From NCBI RefSeq assembly GCF_945882965.1, contig NZ_CAMCWY010000002.1, forward strand, positions 92,726 through 156,725: 64,000 bases of DNA, written 5' to 3'. Position 1 is the first letter of the stretch. Each line of letters opens with the position of its first letter. The notes below the pieces were generated by a model, which ran no database searches, had not been told where the DNA came from, and saw only the letters and a list, made by a program, of their open reading frames with translations. The position numbers were made by a program, and so were the translations under genes. Below, piece after piece: positions 36,541 through 44,631 of the stretch. The stretch comes from Sphingorhabdus sp. EL138. GTDB lineage: Bacteria > Pseudomonadota > Alphaproteobacteria > Sphingomonadales > Sphingomonadaceae.

Positions 36541-37203
36541 ATGATTGCGGATACAAAAAGATACAATATAACTTTAGTAAATCAACCATCACCTTTCGTA
36601 TGGTTTCGCGTTGCAAAGACGGGAACTCGAACGGTACTTAAGGTGTTGCGAGAAAGTGGTGCTGCCTTTGTCTCTGAAGAGGGTCATCAGCTGCCGTTAC
36701 CTAAGTGTGGCTTCCAAAATTATTTTAAATTTACGTTTGTGCGTAACCCCTATGATCGTTTAATTTCGGGGTGGACTAACAAGGTCATTAATGGCGGTAG
36801 CGGTGGTGGCCTTCAGGGTATCAAATCTCCTGAACGCTTAATGAATTTCGATTATTTCGTTGATTGGCTGATCAACCAAAATCCGAACGAAATTAACATC
36901 CATTATCGTCCTCAAGCCCTTTTAGTGCCCCCTGAAGTTGATTTTACCGGCAGAACTGAATCGATAGAGCGTGACCTTCAATTCGTTCTGTCACAAGTAG
37001 GGCTCGATGTGCGTCAGCGAATACCTCACGAAAACTCGACTGGCCCGAGACGCATTAATCTTATAGATATTAAAAGTAGCACGATTAAAAGTATAAATAT
37101 ACTTTACCGCGAAGATTTTGAACGTTTTGACTACCCAATATTCAATGGCACACAAGTTAGAAAAAATATATTTCCAAAAATCGTTTCGGGATATGCTAAA
37201 TGA
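36541..37203 (+). CDS. Sulfotransferase (carbohydrate sulfotransferase type 2 family)
   Basis: A 220-residue cytoplasmic enzyme with the two PAPS-binding motifs of this family: WFRVAKTGTRTVLKVL (5'-phosphosulfate loop, about residue 21) and KFTFVRNPYDRLISGW (3'-phosphate loop, about 64). PHENSTGPR and LYREDFERFDY are the usual C-terminal elements. It would move sulfate from PAPS onto a sugar hydroxyl. The next gene encodes a second sulfotransferase domain. It is AT-rich and preceded by insertion-sequence ends. Target is unknown; the nearby exopolysaccharide is an obvious candidate. Confidence 0.85.
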   Translation: MIADTKRYNITLVNQPSPFVWFRVAKTGTRTVLKVLRESGAAFVSEEGHQLPLPKCGFQNYFKFTFVRNPYDRLISGWTNKVINGGSGGGLQGIKSPERLMNFDYFVDWLINQNPNEINIHYRPQALLVPPEVDFTGRTESIERDLQFVLSQVGLDVRQRIPHENSTGPRRINLIDIKSSTIKSINILYREDFERFDYPIFNGTQVRKNIFPKIVSGYAK

Positions 37204-37254
37204 TATTAGTAATTATCAGATTCCAAATCAATAAAAAAAGTCAAAGGGTCCGAA

Positions 37255-38973
37255 ATGACTAGCGCTTCAAAAAAGTCCCCAAGTTTCGACTCAATACTGG
37301 TCGTTACCTACGGAAGGAGTGGCTCAACATTGCTTCAGGGCGTTTTAAATGCGCTTCCCTCAGTATTGATACGTGGTGAAAATTACAATTTCTGCTGGGG
37401 CATATACCAAGCTTGGAAATCAATTTGCGTAGCGAAATTAAAATTTGGTGATAGCAATAAAACAAAAATGAAAAGTTCATCATGGTATGGAGCGGAGTTG
37501 CTTTCACCATCGAATTTTCAGGAGATGGCTCGGGAATTAATTAAAGTGCAACTTGGCATACCAAGTGATAGTGATATGGTCTGGGGATTTAAGGAAATTA
37601 GATATATTGATTTTTTGGACGAGCTTCCAAAGTTTTTAGACTTTATGAAAATTCTTTTTCCGGGTGTTGCGATTATTTTTAATACCCGTGAGCTGCCTGC
37701 GGTTCTCGAAAGTGGTTGGTGGTACTCAAAGAACAAAGATGAAACCACTAATCTTCTCAGAAAAGCCGATAGAGTGTTTTTTGAGTATGCCGAAAAAAAT
37801 AACAATGCGTTTGTTCAGCGTTATGAGCGAACAATATTGGGAGAACCCGGATTGCGGCCACTCTTTGAATTCTTATCAATGTGGCCCGATATGGAAGAAA
37901 TCTCCAATGTACTGCAAACGCGACATAGCTATGAGGTGAAAGAAACCACTATTTCTCAGTCCATAAAAAACAGGCATGATAAGGCTTCGAAAAACTACGC
38001 CGATAGCAAAGAGGGCCTGAGCGCTCTTACACACATTAAAAGCGCCGAACTGAACCTTTGTGATGAAAAGCACATTCTTATTTCTACAATAAGGGACGAG
38101 ATTCAACGTCTGCCCTGGTTCTTAGAGCATTATAGAGCACTAGGTACAAAGGAATTTTTTATCATTGATAATGGTTCAACAGATGGAAGCACTGAATTTT
38201 TAAAAGAGCAGGATGATGTGACTTTGTACAGCGCTCCAAATGGTCAATACAATTCTAGTGGGTTTGGAACCGTGTGGACAGATGCGCTGTCCTACAAGCA
38301 TGGCATTAACCGATGGGCGCTAGTTGCTGATGTTGATGAGTTATTGGTGTGGCCTAATTGTTCTACAGAAAAAATTCCAGGCTTAGTGAAAAAGGCAGAA
38401 AGGCTTGGTCTCAATCGAGTATTTACTCCAATGGTAGATGTATATGGCAAAACTCCATGTAACGAGATGCCGCCGTACGAAGCCGGCAAGCCGTTTTCCG
38501 TGTGGTGTAACTTAATGGATCACGTCTCAATTATGAAGTATGGCTTTCACAACGGACGATTTTTCCTTTTTGGAGGTCCACGCATGCGTTTTGGCAACAG
38601 CGGCGAGCGCCCCCCGATTATGTCCAAACAGAAGCTTTATTTTGTCGAACAAAATGGAATTAAATCAAGCAATCCACATTTTGATAACTACGTTCTGCCA
38701 TCGCCTTTGGTTGCGCCACTGTTACATTATAAATTTATGCCTGATTTTAAATACAAAGTAGATAAAGCAATATATGAAGGTCAACACTGGGAAAATGCTC
38801 GAGAGTATAAAAACTACAAAGAGGCTGAACTTTATAGGCGCATTATTGTGGGAACAATGTCTGTGCCTGTTGATAGCCCCGACGGTTTATCTGCGTTAAT
38901 AGAACAAATTTCGGCCACTATTCGCGCTGCCGGTGTGTCAGGCAGTATTCATTGGCGGCGTTTTAACAATTAA
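37255..38973 (+). CDS. Fusion protein: N-terminal sulfotransferase, C-terminal GT2-like glycosyltransferase
   Basis: A 572-residue two-domain protein. The first part (about 1-240) has a sulfotransferase 5'-phosphosulfate loop, ILVVTYGRSGSTLLQGVLNA, with IIFNTRELPAVLESGWWYSK as the probable 3'-phosphate region. The second part (about 265-572) begins HILISTIRDEIQRLPWFLEH and contains EFFIIDNGSTDGSTEFL and WALVADVDELLVWP (metal-binding Asp), typical of the Glyco_tranf_2_4/GT92-like group. The frame is continuous with no sign of a sequencing join. It starts 51 bases after the first sulfotransferase gene. It could add a sugar and sulfate the same product. Confidence 0.85.
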   Translation: MTSASKKSPSFDSILVVTYGRSGSTLLQGVLNALPSVLIRGENYNFCWGIYQAWKSICVAKLKFGDSNKTKMKSSSWYGAELLSPSNFQEMARELIKVQLGIPSDSDMVWGFKEIRYIDFLDELPKFLDFMKILFPGVAIIFNTRELPAVLESGWWYSKNKDETTNLLRKADRVFFEYAEKNNNAFVQRYERTILGEPGLRPLFEFLSMWPDMEEISNVLQTRHSYEVKETTISQSIKNRHDKASKNYADSKEGLSALTHIKSAELNLCDEKHILISTIRDEIQRLPWFLEHYRALGTKEFFIIDNGSTDGSTEFLKEQDDVTLYSAPNGQYNSSGFGTVWTDALSYKHGINRWALVADVDELLVWPNCSTEKIPGLVKKAERLGLNRVFTPMVDVYGKTPCNEMPPYEAGKPFSVWCNLMDHVSIMKYGFHNGRFFLFGGPRMRFGNSGERPPIMSKQKLYFVEQNGIKSSNPHFDNYVLPSPLVAPLLHYKFMPDFKYKVDKAIYEGQHWENAREYKNYKEAELYRRIIVGTMSVPVDSPDGLSALIEQISATIRAAGVSGSIHWRRFNN

Positions 38974-39184
38974 TTGACAGAAATCATATTTTACTTCGTG
39001 CGCAAATTTTACCAAGCATCCCTACTGATGTTTATCGATGCAATTTTTAGGGCCATTTGTGTCCCAAATCGCAGCCTTACTTTACTTAAAATTTTTAAGG
39101 TTACCAAAATTATCTACATTATTTGACGTGACCCCCAACTATCATCCAGTGTTGATTAGAGCCTCGGCGTTGTTTTTGCCCATA

Positions 39185-39628
39185 TGGGCTGGTGAAGCAA
39201 GGGGGCGCCGTCGCCTGATCGGATGCACCAAGGGCGGGATGAACTCGAAACTGCACGCAGTGACCGATGCGGCAGGCCGCCCGCTACGGATGTTTCTGAC
39301 GGCCGGCCAACGGAGCGATTACATCGGCGCTCGGGCCCTGCTGGACGGCCTCCCTCCCGCCGACTACATGCTGGCAGACCGTGGATACGATGCAGACTGG
39401 TATCGCGAAGCCCTTGAAGACGGGGGGATCACGCCTTGCATCCCTTCCCGAAAGAACCGTAAGGTTCCAATCCCCTATGACGAAGCCCGATACCGCAAGC
39501 GCCACAAGATCGAGAACAGCTTCGCTCGCCTCAAGAACTGGCGACGGGTCGCGACCCGCTATGACCGGTGCCCGAAGGTCTTCCTGTCGGCATGCGCATT
39601 GGCTGCCGGAGTCATGTTCTGGCTATGA
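39185..39628 (+). mobile_element. IS5-family transposase, 5' truncated
   Basis: The frame from about 39185 encodes the C-terminal half of an IS5-type DDE transposase: LIGCTKGGMNSKLHAVTDAA, MLADRGYDADWYREAL (second catalytic Asp), RYRKRHKIENSFARLKNWRR (catalytic Glu) and the end ALAAGVMFWL. The right terminus GAGTCCTGACCCTA follows at 39628. The N-terminal third and the left terminus are missing, and upstream codons of the same frame are unrelated AT-rich DNA, so the element is inactive. Confidence 0.88.
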
Positions 39629-39732
39629 GTCCTGACCCTAACCTTGTGTCAACCTGAACCGTAAGCTACTGTCAAAATCACGAACTTGCAGTCATCAGGC
39701 ATTGCAATGGCAGGCATCTCGAAGGAAGAACG

Positions 39733-41226
39733 ATGGCAATACGCGACATTAAAGATCCGTTGTCTTCCTTGGGTTGGTGGGCGGACCAAAAAGGTAGTGA
39801 GTGTTGTATTATTCAAGGAGATACCAGATTATCGTATCTAAAGTTGTGTGATTATCTGTCTGATGCAGATCGTAGACTTGAAAAATATAGCCAATTTGAC
39901 ACTGCTGTCGTCGCGTTTAATGATCAATTGAAAGCTCTGGTTTACGGAATTGCTTGTTTGGGGCGTGGTATAAATATTTATTTGCCTGGTAGTTCTAATT
40001 TGGGAGTAGCATTAAAACAGCTGGTGCTGCATGGTCGAAAAATAATTCTCTTGCATGATCGCGCCGATCTGGAAACAACTATTCCTAATCTTTATGTAAA
40101 AGAGTTATCTCTAGAATCAAATTCATTATTATTCGACCTTGAAAGCTTTTGCTTAAAGTCCGGTGTATATTTAAGCGGCAGTGGCACGACAAGCGGATCG
40201 CCGAAGCTTATATATCATCGTTCTGATGATTTGAAATCAATGATAAGGCGCGATTGTATCGCGCGGTCATTCAGTGAAGATGAGTTACATGTTTGCCTCA
40301 TTTCAGTCAGGTTTTTTACTGGTTTTCGTCGTAGTCTTGCAGCGTTATCGGCTGGCGGTTGTGTTGTGCTCCCAGGTCAAGGATCATCTTCGCAGGAATT
40401 GGTTGAACGGATTAACACCCTGCGTATCGACCATCTATCCTGCGTTACAAGTCAGATTAATGTACTATCTCAGAAAATTAGTTCTGACCAAGTTCGTTTT
40501 CCCAATTTGAAAAGTTTATTGGTCAGTGGCTCGCCCGTCTATGGAGTTCTGCGAGAGAAGATAAAGAGATATCTTACGCCAAACCTTTTCGTTGGCTATG
40601 GGACAAATGAAATTGGAGAGGTGTCGATTTATTCTTCGCATCTGAGCCGTAGCTCAGATAAAAATTCGGTCGGCTTCCTTTTGGATGGGATTTCTGCAGA
40701 AGTCAGGTCGGATGAAAATGGTTTTGAAAAGTTATTTTTGCGTGATGCCTACGGTAGTGGTTACTATGGCAATTTGGATACGCGGAGTGATTTCTTTTCG
40801 CCAAATGACATCGCGCATCTCGGTAGCGATGGAGAATTATTTATCTTAGGCCGATCAGATGATGTGATATTTTTTGAGGGGATAAATATTAACCCGGTTG
40901 ATATTGAGAATAAAATATCAATCATACCTGGCGTAACTGAAGTCGCTGCATTTGGGGATGTTCGGCAGCATCGCCTAGGTGCTCCAGTTGTCTTTATTGA
41001 ATTGAATTCACACGTAGCTGACCCCAGAATCAATCAATCTCTGCATAAAATCTTTCCAAGGATGGATAATGTTGAAGTTTGGGCGGGAAGAATTTTACCC
41101 AAAACCCCAAACGGCAAAATATTAAAACGGTCGCTCAAAGATTTCCTGAGGTTCGGAAAGTCACCTGAGCCCGGTTCATCAGATTTTTTTTTAGTAGGCG
41201 AGCCAAATCCCGACGCAAGAAAATAG
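39733..41226 (+). CDS. AMP-dependent acyl/aryl ligase (ANL superfamily)
   Basis: A 497-residue adenylating enzyme that activates a carboxylic acid with ATP. Core motifs are LSGSGTTSGSPKLIYH (P-loop-like A3, about residue 150), FVGYGTNEIGEV (A5, about 287), LGRSDDVIFFEGININPVDI (A8 hinge, about 373) and LPKTPNGKILKRSL (A10, with catalytic Lys, about 456). The N-terminal part is divergent. A ribosome-binding site GGAAG precedes the ATG at 39733. It is followed 16 bases later by a ketoreductase-like gene, so the two form a pair. The substrate acid is unknown, and no carrier protein is encoded beside it. AT-rich. Confidence 0.85.
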   Translation: MAIRDIKDPLSSLGWWADQKGSECCIIQGDTRLSYLKLCDYLSDADRRLEKYSQFDTAVVAFNDQLKALVYGIACLGRGINIYLPGSSNLGVALKQLVLHGRKIILLHDRADLETTIPNLYVKELSLESNSLLFDLESFCLKSGVYLSGSGTTSGSPKLIYHRSDDLKSMIRRDCIARSFSEDELHVCLISVRFFTGFRRSLAALSAGGCVVLPGQGSSSQELVERINTLRIDHLSCVTSQINVLSQKISSDQVRFPNLKSLLVSGSPVYGVLREKIKRYLTPNLFVGYGTNEIGEVSIYSSHLSRSSDKNSVGFLLDGISAEVRSDENGFEKLFLRDAYGSGYYGNLDTRSDFFSPNDIAHLGSDGELFILGRSDDVIFFEGININPVDIENKISIIPGVTEVAAFGDVRQHRLGAPVVFIELNSHVADPRINQSLHKIFPRMDNVEVWAGRILPKTPNGKILKRSLKDFLRFGKSPEPGSSDFFLVGEPNPDARK

Positions 41227-41242
41227 TTGTGGAGATAGTACG

Positions 41243-42010
41243 ATGACACATGAAAAAGTAGCTTTTGTGACTGGTTCGAGCCGTGGAATCGGCGCTGCTA
41301 TTGCAAAACGCTTAGGAGAACAATCCTACAAATTAGTGCTTCACGGTCGGAAGCCAAGCCCAGAGCTTGACGAGGTGAAGAGCTGTTTGGATAAATCGGG
41401 CGTGGCTCACGACACCGTTTACTTCGACTTGAACGATATCGGGCAAGGCGATCAAATCGCAGCTGAGGTATTCGAAAAGTTTGGTCGGGTAGATTGTGTC
41501 GTAAGTAACGCTGGCGCTGCGTCCTTAAAGCGTGGGGATTTGCTGGACTTGGAAGGCGATGCACTAGACTTTCTGTATCGATCGAACTTGCGGGGACCTT
41601 TTCTACTCAACCAAGCGCTTGCTAAGTGCATGATGTATAAACAAAAAAATTATAGCTCGAGCTTCATCTTCATCACCAGCTCAAACGCTCATGCGGTATC
41701 AATCCAAAGGACCGATTATTGCATGTTCAAGGCTGCCGCATCGATGATGGCTCAGGCGTTTGCGGTTCGTCTTGCGGAAGCTGGAATTTCGGCATACGAA
41801 ATCCGACCTGGTCTAATTTACACGGATATGACCAAGGGCGTTAAGGAATATTATGATAAGAAATTGCAAGATGGATTCTCTCTGAATAATAGATGGGGCG
41901 TACCAGATGACGTGGCTCGCGCAGTGGGTTCAATAGCGGCTGGTGATTTTGCTTTTTCGACAGGAAGTATTTTTAATGTAGATGGTGGACTGCTTGTTCC
42001 ACATTACTAA
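41243..42010 (+). CDS. Short-chain dehydrogenase/reductase (FabG-like)
   Basis: A 255-residue classical SDR. The cofactor loop is VAFVTGSSRGIGAAIAKRL (about residue 10). The structural motif VSNAGAAS lies near 89, and catalytic Ser, Tyr and Lys are in FITSSNAHAVSIQRTDYCMFK (Tyr about 158, Lys about 162). EIRPGLIYTDMT and the terminal FNVDGGLLVPHY are usual for ketoacyl reductases. It follows the AMP ligase by 16 bases. Together they could activate and reduce an acyl or sugar-linked acid; a role in modifying the polymer or in a small-molecule pathway is possible. Confidence 0.88.
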   Translation: MTHEKVAFVTGSSRGIGAAIAKRLGEQSYKLVLHGRKPSPELDEVKSCLDKSGVAHDTVYFDLNDIGQGDQIAAEVFEKFGRVDCVVSNAGAASLKRGDLLDLEGDALDFLYRSNLRGPFLLNQALAKCMMYKQKNYSSSFIFITSSNAHAVSIQRTDYCMFKAAASMMAQAFAVRLAEAGISAYEIRPGLIYTDMTKGVKEYYDKKLQDGFSLNNRWGVPDDVARAVGSIAAGDFAFSTGSIFNVDGGLLVPHY

Positions 42011-42235
42011 TTGTTACGTGAGCTCCAGCTGCCACCCAGTGGCGATTTGGACTTGAAACGTTGGCTCCGCCCACTTGCCTCTCACCCTGCCGTCCAGTAC
42101 TACCCGCGCACAGGTCTCATGGGTCTCATCGCTGGAGGACCTCAGCGCAACGGATTGAAATTCATACTCAAGGGGGCCCTATATGACCTCATATCCACTC
42201 GACGTTCCCGTCATGGTAAATTTGTCAAAGACGTT

Positions 42236-43207
42236 TTATTTATTTTCCAAAATTCTTGGCGATCGATGGGATGAAAGCGCTTCATGATAAGCTCTCGTTG
42301 ATTTCTGGGGCACTGCGGCTCTCTCACGTTGATTTTGCTTAGTCCGTTCCTCCCCACTATTTTTTGGAATTTGACGCTCAAAATCTGGAAGATTGTACTG
42401 CCTGACGACGTCGCGAATGGTTTTTTCAATTTTATAATTGCGCCTGCCGATGCTGGGTATCAAGCCAAGATCGAGATACGTAAGGCCGTAGCCGTTGAGA
42501 TCGCGAAAGCTTATGCTCTCAGGCAAGCCAGTGCCAATACGGCAACCTATGGCCGAGGCCACTTCGTCTAACGAGACACTTACTAATTCCCCGAGGCGGC
42601 GCTCACCCCCACGGGACCTATTTTTCAGGATGATCCAATCAGGGCTCCGAAGACCTGCCTGCGCCTTTGCGTTCCTCAATTCTGCAATCAGAGCGGCAAA
42701 GTGGCCCGCAGCTGAGAATTCACGCGTCGCTGGATTAAAGCGCGCAAGTACGTTCAAGTCATAAACGGACGATCCTACAGGAGTTACAATTGTGTCGGCC
42801 ATGGCAAGTGCAAATCGGGCGGTAGCGGCGTCAGCTCCTGGGAGGTCGATAACTACAAAGTTAACACCGTTTCCTAAGCGCTGGATCTCTTGGACAAGCA
42901 AATTACCACTTTGCTTGTCAAGTGCTGCAAACTTTGGGGTCGGCAAACCAACTTTTAAAATACGAGCCGTTGCCTCTCTCATCTCCAATGAAGTCGTGAG
43001 CGACCGTTGGCGATTATCAAGGTCTATTACTAAAACCTTAGCGCCTGAGTGGCAAAGTGCGGTACAGGAATGAAGGGCAAGGGTCGTCTTGCCCACGCCG
43101 CCTTTCTCATTGGCAAATACAATAATGTGTGGAGTTGGGGAGGCCTTTTTTAGCAGCTCGCCAACAACAACAGAGGGGGTGGGAACGCCAGACCAATCAT
43201 TCGACAT
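42236..43207 (-). CDS. MipZ-like ParA-family ATPase
   Basis: A 323-residue protein with a deviant Walker A loop (IVFANEKGGVGKTTLALHS, about residue 32), VLVIDLDNRQRSLTTSL and VVIDLPGADAATARFAL. The C-terminal half, DWIILKNRSRGGERRLGEL followed by IGCRIGTGLPESISFRDL and YGLTYLDL, matches my memory of Caulobacter MipZ, which positions the division plane by forming gradients from ParB. The chromosomal mipZ normally lies in core DNA, so this island copy may be a paralogue. A basic tail of about 50 residues is extra. No ParB or centromere-like repeats were seen nearby. Confidence 0.83.
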   Translation of the reverse strand: MSNDWSGVPTPSVVVGELLKKASPTPHIIVFANEKGGVGKTTLALHSCTALCHSGAKVLVIDLDNRQRSLTTSLEMREATARILKVGLPTPKFAALDKQSGNLLVQEIQRLGNGVNFVVIDLPGADAATARFALAMADTIVTPVGSSVYDLNVLARFNPATREFSAAGHFAALIAELRNAKAQAGLRSPDWIILKNRSRGGERRLGELVSVSLDEVASAIGCRIGTGLPESISFRDLNGYGLTYLDLGLIPSIGRRNYKIEKTIRDVVRQYNLPDFERQIPKNSGEERTKQNQRERAAVPQKSTRAYHEALSSHRSPRILENK

Positions 43208-43364
43208 ATAGCCGCCTCGCGCTTGAGTGCCCCGAAATGACGAGCTTTTCCACTTTGTTTACGAATGGCGGTTGTTACAAGTTATCCACAAAGTGTCAAC
43301 GTTTTTTGCCAGCAAGTATAGTAGTCGACTTCAGTAGTTGCGAGTTATGAGACCTGTGCGCGGG
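43208..43364. other. Upstream region of the MipZ-like gene
   Basis: It contains one exact DnaA-box consensus, TTATCCACA, at 43282-43290. A single box with no other origin features (iterons, AT-rich unwinding region) is not evidence of an origin. Confidence 0.3.
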
Positions 43365-43545
43365 TGTTCCCCGTCAGCACCAATGGCACAGATTTGATGT
43401 TGTGATTTAAGGAGTGTTTTGGTCTCATCGTAGTGACGAAGGAACGAAGATGAGACCAAAACACTCTGGCCAACTGAAGGCCTCTGCCGAGCGTGTCGTG
43501 AAGGATATTCGCAGGGCGACTAGCAGCACTAAAAGTTCATTATAA
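43365..43545 (+). mobile_element. IS3-family left end with OrfA start fragment
   Basis: The terminus TGTTCCCCGTCAGC begins at 43365 and is followed by the same 50-odd bases as in the inverted copy at 2331-2382. An OrfA start at 43450 reads MRPKHSGQLKASAERVVKDI then RRATSS before similarity ends. No transposase core or right end is attached. Confidence 0.78.
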
Positions 43546-43615
43546 GATACTAAATATACAGATTATTTTAATCGTTATGGGCCCTACAGAGGCTGACAGC
43601 AACGGTAGGAATTAT

Positions 43616-44092
43616 TCAACCTACCGGAGGGCTATATGTCTGTTGGATATTAAAATTTTCGATACGCCGAAAAGTATACTGATACATCTGCTGATCATTC
43701 AAAATCAACTCCGCATTCGATGAACCAAGTGGTCCACTCTTTATAATTTGAACTACCTTAACGCCTAGCTCACTATCTGCACCTTTAGGCAAAACTAGCG
43801 CATAGAACTTCAGATCCTTGTCAGATGATGCCCCTTTGTCGCCAGTTGCTCCTCTGCGGCCACTAATCTGACCAGTCGCCCGATCTATGACATCCAGTTT
43901 GTAACCAGCCTCTTTAAACACGGCCACCGTCCGATCAAAGGTTTCTTCGATCGGCATAAAGTACGTAAATCGCTGATAGTTACTATCCAAGCTAAAGATC
44001 GATCGGTCTGGCTGAAGGGCTGCGCCGCCAGCGCAGGCACTCATCATCGCGAATGGAATAAGAATTGCACCAAACCGCCTCAGATCAAACAC
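43616..44092 (-). CDS. Lipoprotein of unknown function
   Basis: A 158-residue predicted lipoprotein. The GTG at 44092 is preferred because AGGAG lies 7 bases upstream on that strand; it gives a short signal peptide, FGAILIPFAMMSAC, with the lipobox Cys at residue 20. The mature part is about 138 residues, with YFMPIEETFDRTVAVFKEAG and FYALVLPKGADSELGVKVVQ suggesting a small alpha/beta domain. No family was recognised. It is divergent from the toxin-antitoxin pair, with a long perfect inverted repeat in the gap. An upstream in-frame TTG (44155) is a less likely start. Confidence 0.72.
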   Translation of the reverse strand: MFDLRRFGAILIPFAMMSACAGGAALQPDRSIFSLDSNYQRFTYFMPIEETFDRTVAVFKEAGYKLDVIDRATGQISGRRGATGDKGASSDKDLKFYALVLPKGADSELGVKVVQIIKSGPLGSSNAELILNDQQMYQYTFRRIENFNIQQTYSPPVG

Positions 44093-44156
44093 TGCCGCTC
44101 TCCTAGTTAACTTTATTCTAATAATTAGCCTCGCGGCCAAATCCGTCAACTCCAAT

Positions 44157-44215
44157 TAGGCCATGGACCCATAATGCATCAGACTACGCCCGCGACATTA
44201 TGGGTCCATGGCCTA
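44157..44215. repeat. Perfect 20-bp inverted repeat in a divergent intergenic region
   Basis: The arms TAGGCCATGGACCCATAATG (44157-44176) and its exact reverse complement (44196-44215) flank 19 bases. The repeat sits just upstream of the lipoprotein gene and about 165 bases before the toxin gene. There is no T-run, so it is more likely a binding site, a small mobile-element remnant or a structured RNA than a terminator. Confidence 0.85.
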
Positions 44216-44294
44216 GTCAAATCTGGAGAAAATCTAAGGACGCAGAGCATTTCCTGCCGAAAGGATAGCGGATCGGTGCTTGAGCTAATACACC

Positions 44295-44370
44295 TTCAGC
44301 ACCACCAAACAGAAATTCAGCACCACCAAACAGAAATGTAGCCATTGACTACAATGTAGCTTTGAGCTAC
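44295..44370 (+). promoter_or_regulatory. Tandem and palindromic repeats upstream of the toxin-antitoxin genes
   Basis: Two exact 21-base copies of TTCAGCACCACCAAACAGAAA lie head to tail at 44295-44315 and 44316-44336. A palindrome, GTAGCT-TTG-AGCTAC, follows at 44356-44370, 9 bases before the toxin start at 44380. Antitoxins with an XRE domain normally bind palindromes at this position to repress their own operon, so the palindrome is a likely operator; the tandem copies may be additional sites. Confidence 0.55.
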
Positions 44371-44379
44371 TTCAGGCAA

Positions 44380-44631
44380 ATGAGGGCAATCAGCTATACC
44401 AGACAGGCACTGAAGGCACTTCGCAGAATGCCAGCCGATACTGCTCAGCGGATCATAGCCAAGATTGAACAATATGCACAGGAGCCTGAAACACAGGCCA
44501 ACAATGTTACGGCATTGAAGGGTCGGGAAGGCATCCGTCTTAGAGTTGGCGATTGGCGAGTTATCATGAACGACGACGGGGTTGTCCTTGCCGTTCTTGA
44601 AATTGGTCCTCGTGGCAGCGTGTACGAATGA
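44380..44631 (+). CDS. RelE/HigB-like mRNA-interferase toxin
   Basis: An 83-residue basic protein: MRAISYTRQALKALRRMPAD at the start, then ALKGREGIRLRVGDWRVIMN and VLAVLEIGPRGSVYE. This is the ParE/RelE fold signature (Leu-x-Gly-x-x-G-x-R-hydrophobic-Arg-x-Gly-Asp-x-Arg). Such toxins cut mRNA on the ribosome or inhibit gyrase and are held inactive by a partner antitoxin. The ATG at 44380 is preferred to an upstream TTG. It overlaps the antitoxin start by 4 bases (ATGA), the usual coupling in toxin-first pairs. Confidence 0.88.
   Translation: MRAISYTRQALKALRRMPADTAQRIIAKIEQYAQEPETQANNVTALKGREGIRLRVGDWRVIMNDDGVVLAVLEIGPRGSVYE

Noticed and set aside
43282..43290. A single DnaA box beside the MipZ-like gene as a possible replication origin
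   Set aside because: One box only, with no iterons, replication initiator gene or ParB nearby; expected by chance in this length of DNA.
2331..43545. The inverted IS ends as an intact composite transposon
   Set aside because: Both ends are fragments without complete transposase genes, so the segment cannot be an active composite element on present evidence.
44295..44336. The tandem 21-base repeat as a CRISPR array
   Set aside because: Only two units with no spacer between them and no cas genes; no CRISPR array was seen anywhere in the window.
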